NCBI RefSeq assembly: GCF_900129645.1
Contig: NZ_FSQZ01000001.1
Span: 1,116,001-1,180,000 of the forward strand
Source: Acetomicrobium flavidum
GTDB taxonomy: Bacteria > Synergistota > Synergistia > Synergistales > Acetomicrobiaceae
Direction of reading: 5' to 3'
Length of the DNA: 64,000 nt
The translations under genes were made by a program, and so were the position numbers. Under the pieces are notes generated by a model. The model was not told the origin of the DNA. It searched no databases and was given only the letters and a program-made list of their open reading frames with translations. The stretch's first letter is position 1, and every line of letters begins with the position of its first letter. Positions 16,312 to 25,718 of the stretch are shown here, piece by piece.

Positions 16312-16937
16312 TCATGCTTCCATGCTGCGTCGAAAAACTCATACTCACATATCATGGCGTAGCGATAGATGGAGCGCGTTATGTCGTCGTCCTTGGCGTA
16401 GCGGTCGATGAGCATCTCCGTCTTTTGGGCAAGCTCCTCGAAGGATTTGCTTGAATAAGTCAATATCCAGTCGATGTAGGGGTTGTCCTTGTTTGCGCCC
16501 TTCATGAGGTTTTGGCCCAGCCATGCATATAGGCGGTTACAGGGCGTAGTGGCCGCAGCAATTAAGCCGGCATCCCTTTCCCATGCCGTGGCCAGCAAAA
16601 AGTCGGTATACATGCGCGTCGCCCTGCTTGGGATGACCGCTTTGACGTTGGCGCCCAATTTTTCTTCAAATCCTATATGAAGGCTCATCTCGCCCAATGC
16701 TCCTCCGGCCAGCTCGTGAAATGCCTTCATTCCCTCCACGTCGGGTGCCTTGACCACGGCGAGGCAGAAGGCCTTCGCGAAGGCCTGAAGGTAAAAGTAA
16801 TCCTGTCCCACGTACCAGTTGAACCTATCCTTGGGCAAATTGCCTGAAGCTATCCCTCGGACAAAGGGATGGTTTAAGCATGACATGGCAATATCCATGT
16901 TTTCTTCCCAAAGCGTCTTGGAGAGTCCTTCGGGCAC
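16308..16937 (-). CDS. tenA: TenA/THI-4 family protein (thiaminase II-like)
   Basis: Helical 209-aa protein of the TenA family, which salvages the thiamine pyrimidine. Visible family features are HPFVRGIASGNLPKDRFNWYVGQDYFYLQ, the glutamate-rich GEMSLHIGFEEKLG region, the Cys-containing TPCNRLYAWLG, and the C-terminal EYEFFDAAW. The GTG at 16935-16937 is chosen because AAGGGGGA lies upstream; a longer frame would read through the gdhA terminator. No TPP riboswitch was recognised. TenA paralogues without the catalytic Cys exist, so the activity should be regarded as probable. Confidence 0.87.
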   Translation of the reverse strand: MPEGLSKTLWEENMDIAMSCLNHPFVRGIASGNLPKDRFNWYVGQDYFYLQAFAKAFCLAVVKAPDVEGMKAFHELAGGALGEMSLHIGFEEKLGANVKAVIPSRATRMYTDFLLATAWERDAGLIAAATTPCNRLYAWLGQNLMKGANKDNPYIDWILTYSSKSFEELAQKTEMLIDRYAKDDDITRSIYRYAMICEYEFFDAAWKHD

Positions 16938-16969
16938 CTCTTGTTCCCCCTTTAACTGGTAATTACATA

Positions 16970-17007
16970 AAAGCCCCATCCATTTTATAACAAAGGGATG
17001 GGGCTTT
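16970..17007 (-). terminator. Terminator of gdhA
   Basis: Perfect 12-bp arms AAAGCCCCATCC (16970-16981) and GGATGGGGCTTT (16996-17007) lie 32 nt after the gdhA stop on the minus strand, with the T-run inside the stem end. They sit between gdhA and tenA and probably separate the two units. Confidence 0.75.
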
Positions 17008-17038
17008 CGCAATCAGATAACCAATGGGAAGTTAAGTA

Positions 17039-18319
17039 TTACAGAAATACTCCCCTCATCTTAACGGCATCCGCTACGCGTTTTATGGCGACCATGAAGG
17101 CAGCGCGACGCATCAGGACGTTCTTTTCCTTGGAATATTCCCATACCCTCTGGAAGTTGGACTTCATTATGGTCACCAGTCTCTGGTTGTATTCCTCTTC
17201 GCTCCAGAAGAATCCTGCCAGGTTCTGGCACCACTCGAAGTAAGACCCTATTACGCCGCCGCTGTTGGCCAAGAAGTCGGGCACGATGGGTATGCCCTTT
17301 GACTTGAGTATCTCGTCGGCCTCAGGCGTAAGCGGGCCGTTTGCTCCCTCGACGATGTATTTGGCCTTGACCTTGTCGGCGTTCGTCTTGTTGAGGGTTC
17401 CCTCCATGGCGCAGGGAAGCAGTACGTCGACGTCCAGGAAGAGCACTTCCTCGGGGCCTCTTTTCTCAAGGCCGGGCTGGGTGTAGCCTTCAAGCAGCTT
17501 TTTGGGATTGCTTTGGGTGTGGGCCATGGCCTTGTTCACGTCAATGCCGTCCTTGCAGTAGTAAGTTCCGGTTATATCGCAGATGGCAACGACTTTGACA
17601 CCGGCATCGTGGAGGAATTTGGCCGTAAAGCTGCCCACGTTTCCGAAGCCCTGGACGGCTGCCGTGGCTGTTTTGGGGTCCTTGCCCATGACGCGAAGCA
17701 GCTCCAATGCACATGTGGCAACGCCAAGGCCTGTAGCGGCATTTCTGCCCTTGGATCCCCACAGAGAGACGGGCTTCCCCGTGAATACGGCCGGATCGAG
17801 ATGCCCCCTTATCTTGCTTATCGTGTCCATGAACCACACCATTTCCTGAGGCCCTGTGTTTACGTCGGGAGCAGGAACGTCGCTCCAGGCACCGACGAAG
17901 GGCTCAATCCTAGCTGCAAAGGTCCTGGTGATCCTTTCCTTTTCCTTTAGGGATAGCTCAAGCGGGTCGCAGCATACTCCGCCCTTGCCTCCGCCGTAAG
18001 GTATGCCGGCCAGGGAGCACTTCCATGTCATCATGAAAGCCAATGCCTCGGTCTCATCCAAGGACACCTGAGGATGAAAGCGAATGCCGCCCTTTGCAGG
18101 TCCGAGGGCGCTTGAGTGGACTACGCGATATCCGTCGAAGACCCTGACTGTACCGTCATCCATCTCCACCGGTATGGATACGCAAACCCTTCTTTCCGAA
18201 CGGCTGAGTATCTCGATCAAATCGTCCTCCAGCCCCATCTCCTCTGCTGCGTTGTAAAAGTTCTCAAGGGCTGTGGAAAGAAGGACATCATGCGAGCTAC
18301 GCCTTTTTACGGCCATCAT
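17039..18319 (-). CDS. gdhA: Glu/Leu/Phe/Val dehydrogenase (glutamate dehydrogenase)
   Basis: Cytosolic 426-aa oxidoreductase that deaminates glutamate to 2-oxoglutarate, central to amino-acid fermentation. The substrate domain has GPAKGGIRFHP (73-83), Lys100 in MTWKCSL and the catalytic Lys112 in PYGGGKGGV, and a DVPAPDVNT loop. The Rossmann domain has GFGNVGSF (about residues 219-226), then ANGPLTPEAD and NSGGVIGSYFEW. GGAGGGG precedes the ATG pair. The size and motifs match hexameric GdhA of thermophilic anaerobes and archaea; NAD versus NADP use is not decided. Confidence 0.94.
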   Translation of the reverse strand: MMAVKRRSSHDVLLSTALENFYNAAEEMGLEDDLIEILSRSERRVCVSIPVEMDDGTVRVFDGYRVVHSSALGPAKGGIRFHPQVSLDETEALAFMMTWKCSLAGIPYGGGKGGVCCDPLELSLKEKERITRTFAARIEPFVGAWSDVPAPDVNTGPQEMVWFMDTISKIRGHLDPAVFTGKPVSLWGSKGRNAATGLGVATCALELLRVMGKDPKTATAAVQGFGNVGSFTAKFLHDAGVKVVAICDITGTYYCKDGIDVNKAMAHTQSNPKKLLEGYTQPGLEKRGPEEVLFLDVDVLLPCAMEGTLNKTNADKVKAKYIVEGANGPLTPEADEILKSKGIPIVPDFLANSGGVIGSYFEWCQNLAGFFWSEEEYNQRLVTIMKSNFQRVWEYSKEKNVLMRRAAFMVAIKRVADAVKMRGVFL

Positions 18320-18340
18320 TGACCCCTCCTGTTATGTGTG

Positions 18341-18371
18341 TAATATATAGACACAAACGGGCAATTTGCCC
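18341..18371. promoter_or_regulatory. Small palindromes upstream of gdhA
   Basis: In the divergent gap between gdhA and the HAD gene, GGGCAA and TTGCCC (18359-18371) form a 6-1-6 palindrome, and TGTGT...ACACA flanks the AT-rich stretch TAATATATAG just upstream of gdhA. These could be operator or promoter elements of gdhA. Weak evidence. Confidence 0.3.
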
Positions 18372-18522
18372 ATTGTAGCCCTATTGTAAAATAAAAAATG
18401 GACTTGATGCGATGGTAAATGTTATCACTATCACGTCTGCCTGATCGTTATTCGTTTATGCATGCGATGACATCAGTTACAATTATAACTAATACAACAA
18501 AAAAACCAAGAGGTGTTGAAAT

Positions 18523-19161
18523 TTGCGTGACAATAAAGAATATTCTGTCGCAATGTTTGACTTCGGCGGCGTCGTTGCCGAGGAGGGATTCATAGAGGGT
18601 ATGAAGGCAATTGCCGGGAAATACGGTCTGGATCCTGAAGGTGTGCTTGATACCGCCACCGATATACTCTACGAATCGGGATACATCTGTGGCAGAGTGC
18701 CGGAGGCAGTATTTTGGGCTGCCTTCAAAAGGAGATTTAGCCTTGGCGAGGTATCCGACGAAGATTTGCGAAACGAGGTCTTGAAGAGGTTCGTTTTGAG
18801 GGATTGGATGCTGGAATTGATCCAAAGGCTTCGTGATGACGGCTTTAAAGCGGTATTGCTCACGGACCAGACAAATTGGGTGGAAGAGGTAAACGAAGAG
18901 ACGCCCTTCTACGACAGGTTCGATCATGTCTTTAACAGCTACAGATTAGGCAAGTGCAAGCGCGACGGTAGCATATTTGATGATGTTTTGAAAGTTTTGC
19001 AGGTCGATCCGGATCGTATAATTTTCGTGGATGACAAAGATGAAAATATTAAATTGGCCGAAAGGTTGGGCATAAGGGGCATCCTTTACGTCGATAAGGA
19101 CAGTTTCCTAAAGGAGCTTTGCTCCCGCTTGCCTGAGCTTGAGGGCAAGGTGATATGCTAG
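18523..19161 (+). CDS. HAD-superfamily hydrolase
   Basis: Haloacid-dehalogenase-like hydrolase of 212 aa. Motif I is MFDFGGVV (the DxG variant used by many phosphatase and epoxide-hydrolase-N-type members), the helical cap is about residues 20-90, motif II is LLTDQTN, motif III is the lysine in RLGKCKRDGSIF, and motif IV is IIFVDDKDENI. The start is a TTG preceded by AGAGGTG. It lies 30 nt upstream of the flavodiiron gene and may be co-transcribed. The substrate is unknown. Confidence 0.88.
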   Translation: MRDNKEYSVAMFDFGGVVAEEGFIEGMKAIAGKYGLDPEGVLDTATDILYESGYICGRVPEAVFWAAFKRRFSLGEVSDEDLRNEVLKRFVLRDWMLELIQRLRDDGFKAVLLTDQTNWVEEVNEETPFYDRFDHVFNSYRLGKCKRDGSIFDDVLKVLQVDPDRIIFVDDKDENIKLAERLGIRGILYVDKDSFLKELCSRLPELEGKVIC

Positions 19162-19191
19162 ATAGGCCTTAAGAGAGGAGGATGATCTCGA

Positions 19192-20394
19192 ATGAATAAC
19201 GCAGTAGAGGTCGCAAAGGGCATTTACTGGGTGGGGGTTAATGACAAAGAGACGGACCTGTTCGAGGCGTTGTGGCCTCTTCCAAGAGGGGTTGCCTACA
19301 ATTCCTATCTGGTCACTGGCGAAAAGGTTGCGCTCATAGATACCGTTAAGGCTTTCTTTCTCACCGACCTTGTTTCCAAGGTCAAGCGCCTTCTTGGAGA
19401 GGACAAGCCCATAGATTACCTTGTGGTAAATCATATGGAGCCCGATCACTCGGGATCCATAAAGATCTTGAAGACCTTATATCCCGGCCTTAAGATCATC
19501 TGCAACGGTCAGACGGTAAAGATGCTGGAAAACTTTTACTCGGTGACCGACGATATCGTCCAGATCAAGGACGGGGAGGAGATCGACTTAGGAGGGCATG
19601 TGCTAAAGTTCTTTTTGACCCCCATGGTCCATTGGCCGGAGACCATGATGACCTACGATAAGGCCACCAAGACATTGTTTTCCTGCGACGCCTTCGGCGG
19701 TTTCGGCTGCCTGGAAGGCGGCATCTTCGACGATGAGGTCGACATGTCTTATTATGAGGGAGAGATATTGAGATATTTTTCGAACATAGTGGGTCGTTAC
19801 TCCGACCAGGTGCAGGCAGCTATCGCCAAATTGGGCGGCGTGGATATCAAGATAGTTGCCCCTTCCCACGGCCCCATACACAGGAGCAAGCCTGAGCACA
19901 TAATCAGGCTTTACGACAGATGGAGCCGCCATGAGACGGAATGTGGAGCGGTGATAGTTTACGGATCGATGTACGGAAACACTGCAAAATTGGCAAACGC
20001 TGCTGCCAGGGAGCTTGCAAGGGAGGAAATAAATCACATTATAGTGCACGATGCAGCCAGGGATCATGTCTCTTTCATCATTCGCGACATATGGCGTTAC
20101 AGAGGCCTGATTCTGGCCTCCTGCACGTACAATACGATGCCCTTTCCCCCCATAGCGGACTTGATGGCACACCTTGAGAACAAGAAGATGAAAAATCGCC
20201 TCATAGGCATCATGGGCAATTACACCTGGAGTCCCGGCATCATGAAGAGGCTGAAGGATTTTGCTCAAACGTCGGGGAAGTGGGGGCTGCTTTCTCCGGA
20301 AGTGGTGATTCAGTCCTCGCCTAAGGACGAGGATTACGCCAAGGCCGCGGAGCTGGGAAAGAATATGGCCCAGCGGCTAAAGGCGTGTCAGTAA
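19192..20394 (+). CDS. A-type flavodiiron protein (FprA/ROO)
   Basis: Cytosolic 400-aa O2 or NO reductase used by anaerobes for detoxification. The N-terminal metallo-beta-lactamase domain holds the di-iron site: HMEPDHSG (His81, Glu83, Asp85, His86), VHWPETM, the Asp in SCDAFGGFG and PSHGPIHR. The C-terminal flavodoxin domain starts near VIVYGSMYGNTAKLA (about residue 254) and binds FMN. GAGAGGAGGAT precedes the ATG, and a strong terminator follows. Electrons would come from a rubredoxin or ferredoxin not in this window. Confidence 0.94.
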   Translation: MNNAVEVAKGIYWVGVNDKETDLFEALWPLPRGVAYNSYLVTGEKVALIDTVKAFFLTDLVSKVKRLLGEDKPIDYLVVNHMEPDHSGSIKILKTLYPGLKIICNGQTVKMLENFYSVTDDIVQIKDGEEIDLGGHVLKFFLTPMVHWPETMMTYDKATKTLFSCDAFGGFGCLEGGIFDDEVDMSYYEGEILRYFSNIVGRYSDQVQAAIAKLGGVDIKIVAPSHGPIHRSKPEHIIRLYDRWSRHETECGAVIVYGSMYGNTAKLANAAARELAREEINHIIVHDAARDHVSFIIRDIWRYRGLILASCTYNTMPFPPIADLMAHLENKKMKNRLIGIMGNYTWSPGIMKRLKDFAQTSGKWGLLSPEVVIQSSPKDEDYAKAAELGKNMAQRLKACQ

Positions 20395-20401
20395 GGCTTT
20401 T

Positions 20402-20434
20402 GCCGCTCGCCCTTGAGCGAGCGGCTTTTATTTT
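20402..20434 (+). terminator. Terminator after the flavodiiron gene
   Basis: The stem GCCGCTCGC (20402-20410) pairs with GCGAGCGGC (20417-20425) around a 6-nt loop and is followed by TTTTATTTT. Confidence 0.88.
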
Positions 20435-20442
20435 ATATGATC

Positions 20443-20829
20443 CTACTGATCGTCTTTCTCCTTTTTATTTTCCTTCTTGCCATATTTTTCGGCAGCATAT
20501 TTGATCCTCGCGGTTTTTCTGCCCTTATCCTCTTTCAGGTGTTTTTCCAGCTCTTTAAGCAGCCTTTCTTTTTCGGAGAGCAGTTCGCTGTCGCTTCCCT
20601 CTCCCTCAAGCTCAAGGCGTCCCATGTCGACCAGGGCCTGGATGTCTCGGGGGTCGGCGTCCATGGCATCTGCAAGCTCCCTTACGTTTAGCCTCAGATG
20701 AGGATTATCCCTGATGTAGTCCCTGACTTCCATGTAAAGAGCATCCAAGCGCTTCATGCAGGCGGGACATATCTTCGGTCCGGTCGTGACGAAACCCTTA
20801 CCGCAGAGGTAACATTCGATTACGGACAT
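20443..20829 (-). CDS. Zinc-ribbon protein resembling flagellar-operon protein YvyF
   Basis: Protein of 128 aa. The N-terminus has a zinc ribbon with two CxxC pairs (Cys6/Cys9 in ECYLCG and Cys21/Cys24 in ICPACM), followed by a short helical region with LNVRELADAMDADPRDIQALVDMGRL that looks like a winged-helix or HTH segment. The C-terminal third is highly charged (Lys/Glu-rich, probably coiled coil and disordered tail). This layout resembles the YvyF/TIGR03826 proteins found in flagellar operons, but no flagellar gene is near. The function is unknown. Confidence 0.8.
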   Translation of the reverse strand: MSVIECYLCGKGFVTTGPKICPACMKRLDALYMEVRDYIRDNPHLRLNVRELADAMDADPRDIQALVDMGRLELEGEGSDSELLSEKERLLKELEKHLKEDKGRKTARIKYAAEKYGKKENKKEKDDQ

Positions 20830-20897
20830 GTTAATAACTCCTCCTTTATCTCTATTTTCACAAGCAATGTCATCTAATCACATTAATTGACCAATTA

Positions 20898-20940
20898 CTT
20901 GGTAAGCCTTGACACTGGGTAAAATGTGGACTTACCAGTG
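20898..20940 (+). promoter_or_regulatory. Nested inverted repeats and -35-like box upstream of the methylmalonyl-CoA mutase genes
   Basis: CTTGGTAAG (20898-20906) and CTTACCAG (20931-20938) form an inverted pair, and CACTGGGTAA (20913-20922) with TTACCAGTG (20932-20940) forms another. A TTGACA lies between them (20909-20914). This looks like a repressor-binding region for the propionate operon, about 165 nt upstream of its first gene. No cognate regulator is encoded nearby and a matching -10 is not obvious. Confidence 0.42.
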
Positions 20941-21105
20941 TTTATATGATAGCATCGTTTTTGCGGCACCTGAACTTTCGATTACAAATAGAAGTCAGAA
21001 TTGTCTTAATATTTCCTAAATGTTGCAAAGGGCGAAAATGTGCGGAATAATAGATACAAATGCGTAAATTGTGTAATGGCGAAATCTCTTGGGAGGGTGG
21101 ACTTA

Positions 21106-22788
21106 ATGTTCAAGGAAGAGGAACTGAAAAAGATATCTGAAACTCGTCTTAAATACGAGGAAGAAGTAAAAAAGGTCACTCAAAAATACCCCGAGCGCAA
21201 GGGCACATTTTCCACCTGTGGCGGGATACCGGTAGAGAGGCTTTATACGCCGGAAAACATCAAAGACATGGATTACCTTGAGGATCTCAATTTTCCCGGA
21301 GAATATCCCTATACCAGAGGCGTTCAGCCCACGATGTACAGGGGTCGCTTTTGGACCATGCGCCAGTACGCCGGCTATGCTTCCGCCGAGGAGTCCAATG
21401 AGAGATATAAATATCTTCTGCAGCAGGGCCAGACGGGCCTTTCCGTGGCCTTCGACCTGCCGACGCAAATAGGATACGATTCTGACCACCCCATGGCACA
21501 GGGCGAGGTGGGCAAGGTGGGCGTGGCCATAGACAGCCTCGAGGACATGGAGACCCTGTTCGACGGCATACCCCTGGATAAGGTCTCTACGTCCATGACA
21601 ATCAACGCGCCCGCTTCGATACTGCTTGCCATGTACATCGCCGTCGGCGAAAAACAGAACGTCCCCATCGATAAACTGTCGGGCACGATCCAAAACGATA
21701 TCTTGAAAGAATACATAGCAAGGGGAACCTATATATTCCCGCCTAAGCCTTCCATGCGCCTGATCACCGATATCTTCGAGTTTTGCAGCAAACACGTGCC
21801 CAAGTGGAACACCATTTCCATCTCCGGATACCACATAAGGGAAGCAGGTTCGACGGCAGTTCAAGAAGTCGCCTTTACGCTTGCTGACGGAATAGCCTAC
21901 GTCGAAGCTGCCGTCAAGAAGGGCTTGGATCCCAACGTCTTCGGACGAAGGCTATCCTTTTTCTTCAATTCCCACAACGACTTCCTGGAGGAGATAGCCA
22001 AATTCAGGGCCGCCAGGAGGCTTTGGGCCAAGATAATGAAGGAAAGGTTTGACGTGACTCACCCCGATGCGCAAAAGTTGCGTTTCCACACCCAGACGGC
22101 TGGCAGTACCCTCACCGCTCAGCAACCGGAAAACAACATAATACGAGTTACCATCCAGGCCTTGGCGGCCGTGTTGGGCGGAACGCAGTCGCTTCACACC
22201 AACAGCTTCGATGAAGCCCTGGCGTTGCCCTCGGAGGACAGCGTTCGCATAGCGCTAAGGACGCAGCAGATCATCGCCTACGAATCGGGCGTGACGAACA
22301 CCATAGACCCCCTTGCGGGAAGCTATTACCTGGAGTGGCTCACTGACGAGATAGAAAGAAGGGCCCAGGAATACATAAGCAAGATCGACGAGATGGGCGG
22401 CATGCTGGTCGCCATCGAAAGAGGTTACGTGCAGCAGCAGATTCAGGATTCTGCCTATGCCTATCAGCGGGCTATTGAGAAGGGCGAACAGATCGTCGTC
22501 GGCGTCAACAAATTCCAGATCGAGGAAGAGGGCAAATCCCGCAAGATATTGAGGGTAGATCCTTCCGTGGCCGAAAAGCAGATCGCAAGGCTCAAGGCGC
22601 TCAAGGAGCGCAGGGATAACGTCAAAGTTGGCGATGTGCTTGAGGAGATCAGGAAGGCTGCCCGGGACGAATCGCAAAACCTCATGCCCAAGATATTGGA
22701 GGCCGTTAAGGCTTACGCCACCTTGGGCGAGATATGCAACGTACTGCGGGAAGAATTCGGAGAATATAAAGAAAGCATAATCCTCTAA
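21106..22788 (+). CDS. mcmA1: Methylmalonyl-CoA mutase, large (catalytic) subunit
   Basis: Subunit of 560 aa that, with the B12-binding subunit, interconverts succinyl-CoA and methylmalonyl-CoA. The TIM-barrel domain shows [25 protein letters not shown] (the CoA and substrate region), [55 protein letters not shown] and [16 protein letters not shown]. The ATG at 21106 has GGGAGGGTGG upstream; longer readings lack a ribosome site. The architecture (separate large and small subunits) matches archaeal and many anaerobe enzymes. It leads the operon for succinate to propionate conversion. Confidence 0.95.
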   Translation: MFKEEELKKISETRLKYEEEVKKVTQKYPERKGTFSTCGGIPVERLYTPENIKDMDYLEDLNFPGEYPYTRGVQPTMYRGRFWTMRQYAGYASAEESNERYKYLLQQGQTGLSVAFDLPTQIGYDSDHPMAQGEVGKVGVAIDSLEDMETLFDGIPLDKVSTSMTINAPASILLAMYIAVGEKQNVPIDKLSGTIQNDILKEYIARGTYIFPPKPSMRLITDIFEFCSKHVPKWNTISISGYHIREAGSTAVQEVAFTLADGIAYVEAAVKKGLDPNVFGRRLSFFFNSHNDFLEEIAKFRAARRLWAKIMKERFDVTHPDAQKLRFHTQTAGSTLTAQQPENNIIRVTIQALAAVLGGTQSLHTNSFDEALALPSEDSVRIALRTQQIIAYESGVTNTIDPLAGSYYLEWLTDEIERRAQEYISKIDEMGGMLVAIERGYVQQQIQDSAYAYQRAIEKGEQIVVGVNKFQIEEEGKSRKILRVDPSVAEKQIARLKALKERRDNVKVGDVLEEIRKAARDESQNLMPKILEAVKAYATLGEICNVLREEFGEYKESIIL

Positions 22789-22807
22789 ATATATGGAGGC
22801 AGGGACG

Positions 22808-23227
22808 ATGGAAGACAAAAAGATACGCGTAATAGTGGCAAAACCGGGACTTGACGGACACGACAGGGGAGCCAAGGTGGTGGCGAGGGCCCTAAGGGAC
22901 GCAGGCATGGAGGTCATCTATACCGGTTTGCGACAGACCCCCGAGCAGATCGTCGCCACGGCCATACAGGAGGACGCAGATGCTATTGGCCTGAGCATAC
23001 TGTCCGGAGCGCATGAACATTATTTTAGAGAAGTGATACGACTTCTTAAGGAAAGGGGAGCCGATGACATCATAGTCTTCGGCGGCGGCGTGATCCCCGA
23101 TGACGATGTGCCCATTCTCAAGGAGATGGGGGTAAAGGCTGTCTTCGGACCGGGGACCCCGACGTCCGAGATAATAGAATGGCTTCAAAGTGCAGTCCAG
23201 GAAAGAAGATCCAGGGAACGCGTTTAG
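22808..23227 (+). CDS. mcmA2: Methylmalonyl-CoA mutase, B12-binding subunit
   Basis: Small 139-aa cobalamin-binding subunit. The base-off motif DGHDRG (Asp16, His18, Gly21) supplies the lower axial histidine to cobalt. The Rossmann-like fold continues with [13 protein letters not shown] and [27 protein letters not shown], the GG loop that holds the B12 tail. The ATG at 22808 (MEDKK) is preferred, with GGAGGCAGGGA upstream. It lies 19 nt after the large subunit. Confidence 0.94.
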   Translation: MEDKKIRVIVAKPGLDGHDRGAKVVARALRDAGMEVIYTGLRQTPEQIVATAIQEDADAIGLSILSGAHEHYFREVIRLLKERGADDIIVFGGGVIPDDDVPILKEMGVKAVFGPGTPTSEIIEWLQSAVQERRSRERV

Positions 23228-23275
23228 TTGCATCAGCTCATGATGGACGTGCCGGGAAGGAGAGTGGATCGCGAG

Positions 23276-23677
23276 ATGAAAGTAGTAGGCGTGGACCACA
23301 TAGGGATAGCGGTTAAATCCATTGACGAGGCTTTGAAGTTTTGGGAGGATGCTTTGGGCATCAAATGTACCGGCAGGGAGGAGGTCGAAGAACAAAAGGT
23401 CATCACGGCCTTTTTGCCCCTCGGCGGTACGGAGATCGAGCTGTTGGAGCCCACTTCGCCCGACAGCCCCATCTCAAAGTTCATAGAAAACAGAGGCGAA
23501 GGCATACATCACCTAGCCCTGCGAGTGGAGGACATAGAGACGGCTTTGAAGGAACTGAAGGACAAGGGCCTTCGTCTCATAGACGAGAAGCCTCGTTGCG
23601 GGGCTGGTGGCGCAAGGATCGCCTTCGTTCACCCCAAGGCCACGGGCGGCATTTTGCTCGAGATATCCCAGCGTTAG
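23276..23677 (+). CDS. mce: Methylmalonyl-CoA epimerase
   Basis: Glyoxalase-fold 133-aa enzyme that interconverts the (R) and (S) forms of methylmalonyl-CoA between mutase and decarboxylase. Metal ligands of the family are visible: His8 in VDHIGIAV, a Glu in TEIELLEP, His in GIHHLALRV and the C-terminal Glu in GILLEIS. The start is uncertain: ATG 23276 gives the usual length, GTG 23264 is nearer to the AAGGAG site. It lies in the operon directly after the B12 subunit. Confidence 0.92.
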   Translation: MKVVGVDHIGIAVKSIDEALKFWEDALGIKCTGREEVEEQKVITAFLPLGGTEIELLEPTSPDSPISKFIENRGEGIHHLALRVEDIETALKELKDKGLRLIDEKPRCGAGGARIAFVHPKATGGILLEISQR

Positions 23678-23698
23678 ATCTATAAGGAGGGCACAGCG

Positions 23699-25258
23699 AT
23701 GGCCGAAAAGACGATAGACCAGCTTTGCGAGGAACTCATGGCTAGAAAGGAAAGGGTGCTTTACCCCGAGGGCAAGGAAGCCGTCGAAAGGCAGCATAAA
23801 CGGGGCAAACTGACTGCCAGGGAAAGGATAGACAAATTGCTCGACCCCGGCTCATTCGTGGAATTCGACGAGCATGTGGAACATCGCTGCTCGCTTTTTG
23901 GGATGGAAGGCCGAAAGATCCCCGGAGACGGGGTCGTTACGGGGTACGGCACCATTGAGGGCCGCCCCGTTTACGTCTTCAGCCAGGACTTCATGGTCAT
24001 GGGCGGCTCACTTGGCGAGATGCACGCCAAGAAGATCTGCAAGGTCCTGGATATGGCCCTGCTTAACGGAGCGCCGGTGATCGGTATAAACGACTCGGGC
24101 GGCGCGCGAATCCAGGAGGGAGTCGATTCCCTCTCTGGTTACGGAAACATCTTCTTCAGGAACGTAAAGGCTAGCGGCATAATACCTCAGATATCCATAA
24201 TTGCCGGACCCAGCGCCGGCGGTGCCGTTTATAGCCCTGCCTTGATGGATTTCATCTTCATGGTCGATAAAATTGGCATCATGCACATCACGGGGCCTGC
24301 CGTCATAAAGGCCGTGACGGGCGAAGACGTCACCAGCGAAGAGATAGGCGGTGCCATGACGCATAACCAAAAATCAGGGGTTGCCCACTTCTTTGCCCCT
24401 AACGAGGACGACTGCTTCCTTCAGGTCAGAAAGCTCTTATCCTATCTTCCCAGCAACAACATGGAAGAACCCCCCTTCGTCGATACCGGCGACGACCCCG
24501 AAAGGATAGACATGGGCTTGAGGGAGATCGTGCCGACCAATCCGAACAAGGGCTACGACGTTAAAGACGTCATAGGACGTGTCGTCGATAACGCCGAGTT
24601 CCTTGAGGTCCAGCCCTACTGGGCACAAAACATAGTTACCGGCTTTGCGAGGATAGGCGGAAGGGTCATAGGGATAATTGCCAATCAGGCACGTCACCTG
24701 GCGGGGTGTCTGGATATAGATGCCTCCGACAAGGCAAGCAGATTCATCAGGATATGTGATGCCTATAACATACCCGTCGTCAATTTCGTCGACGTTCCCG
24801 GCTATTTGCCTGGCAAGACTCAGGAGCTCGGTGGCATTATACGCCACGGAGCAAAGATGCTTTATGCCTACTCAGAGGCGACGGTGCCAAAGATAACCGT
24901 GATCTTAAGAAAGGCTTACGGCGGCTCTTACCTTGGCATGTGCAGCAAGGACTTGGGCGCCGATGTTGTTTTGGCCTGGCCCCAAGCCGAGATCGCTGTT
25001 ATGGGTGCCGAGGGTGCGGCCAACATAGTCTTTAAGAAGGAAATAGAACAGGCTGAGGACAAGGAAGCGGTGAGGCGCCAAAAAATAGAGGAATACCAGG
25101 AAGCCTTTGCCAATCCCTACGTTGCGGCCTCCAGGGGTTTCGTGGATCGCGTCATATTCCCCGAGGAGACCCGCAGGGAGATCTACAGGGCCTTGTTGAT
25201 CAGCGAGACCAAGAGGGAACTTCGTCCCAAGCGAAAGCACGGCATAATGCCGAACTAA
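23699..25258 (+). CDS. mmdA: Methylmalonyl-CoA decarboxylase alpha subunit (carboxyltransferase)
   Basis: Carboxyltransferase subunit of 519 aa that moves CO2 from methylmalonyl-CoA to biotin on MmdC. The crotonase-like N-terminal half has NDSGGARIQEGVDSLSGYG and AGPSAGGAVYSPAL; the C-terminal half has FVDVPGYLPG and a RKAYGGSYLGMCSK oxyanion-hole region, then AEIAVMGAEGAANIVF. GGAGGGC precedes the ATG. The downstream mmdD, mmdC and mmdB genes show this is the Na+-pump decarboxylase rather than an ATP-dependent propionyl-CoA carboxylase. Confidence 0.95.
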   Translation: MAEKTIDQLCEELMARKERVLYPEGKEAVERQHKRGKLTARERIDKLLDPGSFVEFDEHVEHRCSLFGMEGRKIPGDGVVTGYGTIEGRPVYVFSQDFMVMGGSLGEMHAKKICKVLDMALLNGAPVIGINDSGGARIQEGVDSLSGYGNIFFRNVKASGIIPQISIIAGPSAGGAVYSPALMDFIFMVDKIGIMHITGPAVIKAVTGEDVTSEEIGGAMTHNQKSGVAHFFAPNEDDCFLQVRKLLSYLPSNNMEEPPFVDTGDDPERIDMGLREIVPTNPNKGYDVKDVIGRVVDNAEFLEVQPYWAQNIVTGFARIGGRVIGIIANQARHLAGCLDIDASDKASRFIRICDAYNIPVVNFVDVPGYLPGKTQELGGIIRHGAKMLYAYSEATVPKITVILRKAYGGSYLGMCSKDLGADVVLAWPQAEIAVMGAEGAANIVFKKEIEQAEDKEAVRRQKIEEYQEAFANPYVAASRGFVDRVIFPEETRREIYRALLISETKRELRPKRKHGIMPN

Positions 25259-25271
25259 GGCGGTGAGACCG

Positions 25272-25688
25272 ATGACATCGGCTTTTGAAAACGGATTGTA
25301 CGGAGGATTGTTGCTTTCCATCATAGCTTTCAGCGTGGTATTTATCGTATTGGGTGGATTGACCCTTCTAATAGTGGCCATCAAGTTTGTCGGCAGCTCC
25401 GACAGGGGATCGGGCAAAAAGGGCGAAGTTGTGTACTCCGGCGGAGAAGGGGCTTCAAGTGAGACTTCCGCTCCTGTCATGCAGGCTGTGTCGACCGAAT
25501 GGCCGACTGCAACCGAGCCGCAGGTGATAGGAGGTATAGAGGAAGAAGAGATCGCTGCCATAAGCGCTGCCATAGCAGCATACAGCTCGGCTCCCTTCGA
25601 GATCAAGTCCGTAAGAAGGGTAATTCCGCCGCGGACAGGGCTATGGCGAAAGGCTTCATTCTTCGAAAGCCTTGAGGGAATAGAATAA
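25272..25688 (+). CDS. mmdD: Methylmalonyl-CoA decarboxylase delta subunit (OadG-like)
   Basis: Small 138-aa subunit that anchors the complex. One membrane helix (about residues 8-38) is followed by a polar linker and the conserved C-terminal EEIAAISAAIAAYSS segment seen in OadG/MmdD, which binds the carboxyltransferase. The ATG at 25272 follows GGCGGTGAG. It lies between mmdA and mmdC as in other Na+ decarboxylase operons. Confidence 0.88.
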   Translation: MTSAFENGLYGGLLLSIIAFSVVFIVLGGLTLLIVAIKFVGSSDRGSGKKGEVVYSGGEGASSETSAPVMQAVSTEWPTATEPQVIGGIEEEEIAAISAAIAAYSSAPFEIKSVRRVIPPRTGLWRKASFFESLEGIE

Positions 25689-25718
25689 ATCAGCATTAAA
25701 CTTTAGGGGGAAGAACAG

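Noticed and set aside
23699-25258. ATP-dependent propionyl-CoA carboxylase beta subunit
   Set aside because: The adjacent membrane subunit mmdB, delta subunit and biotin carrier, with no biotin carboxylase gene, show a Na+-pumping decarboxylase.
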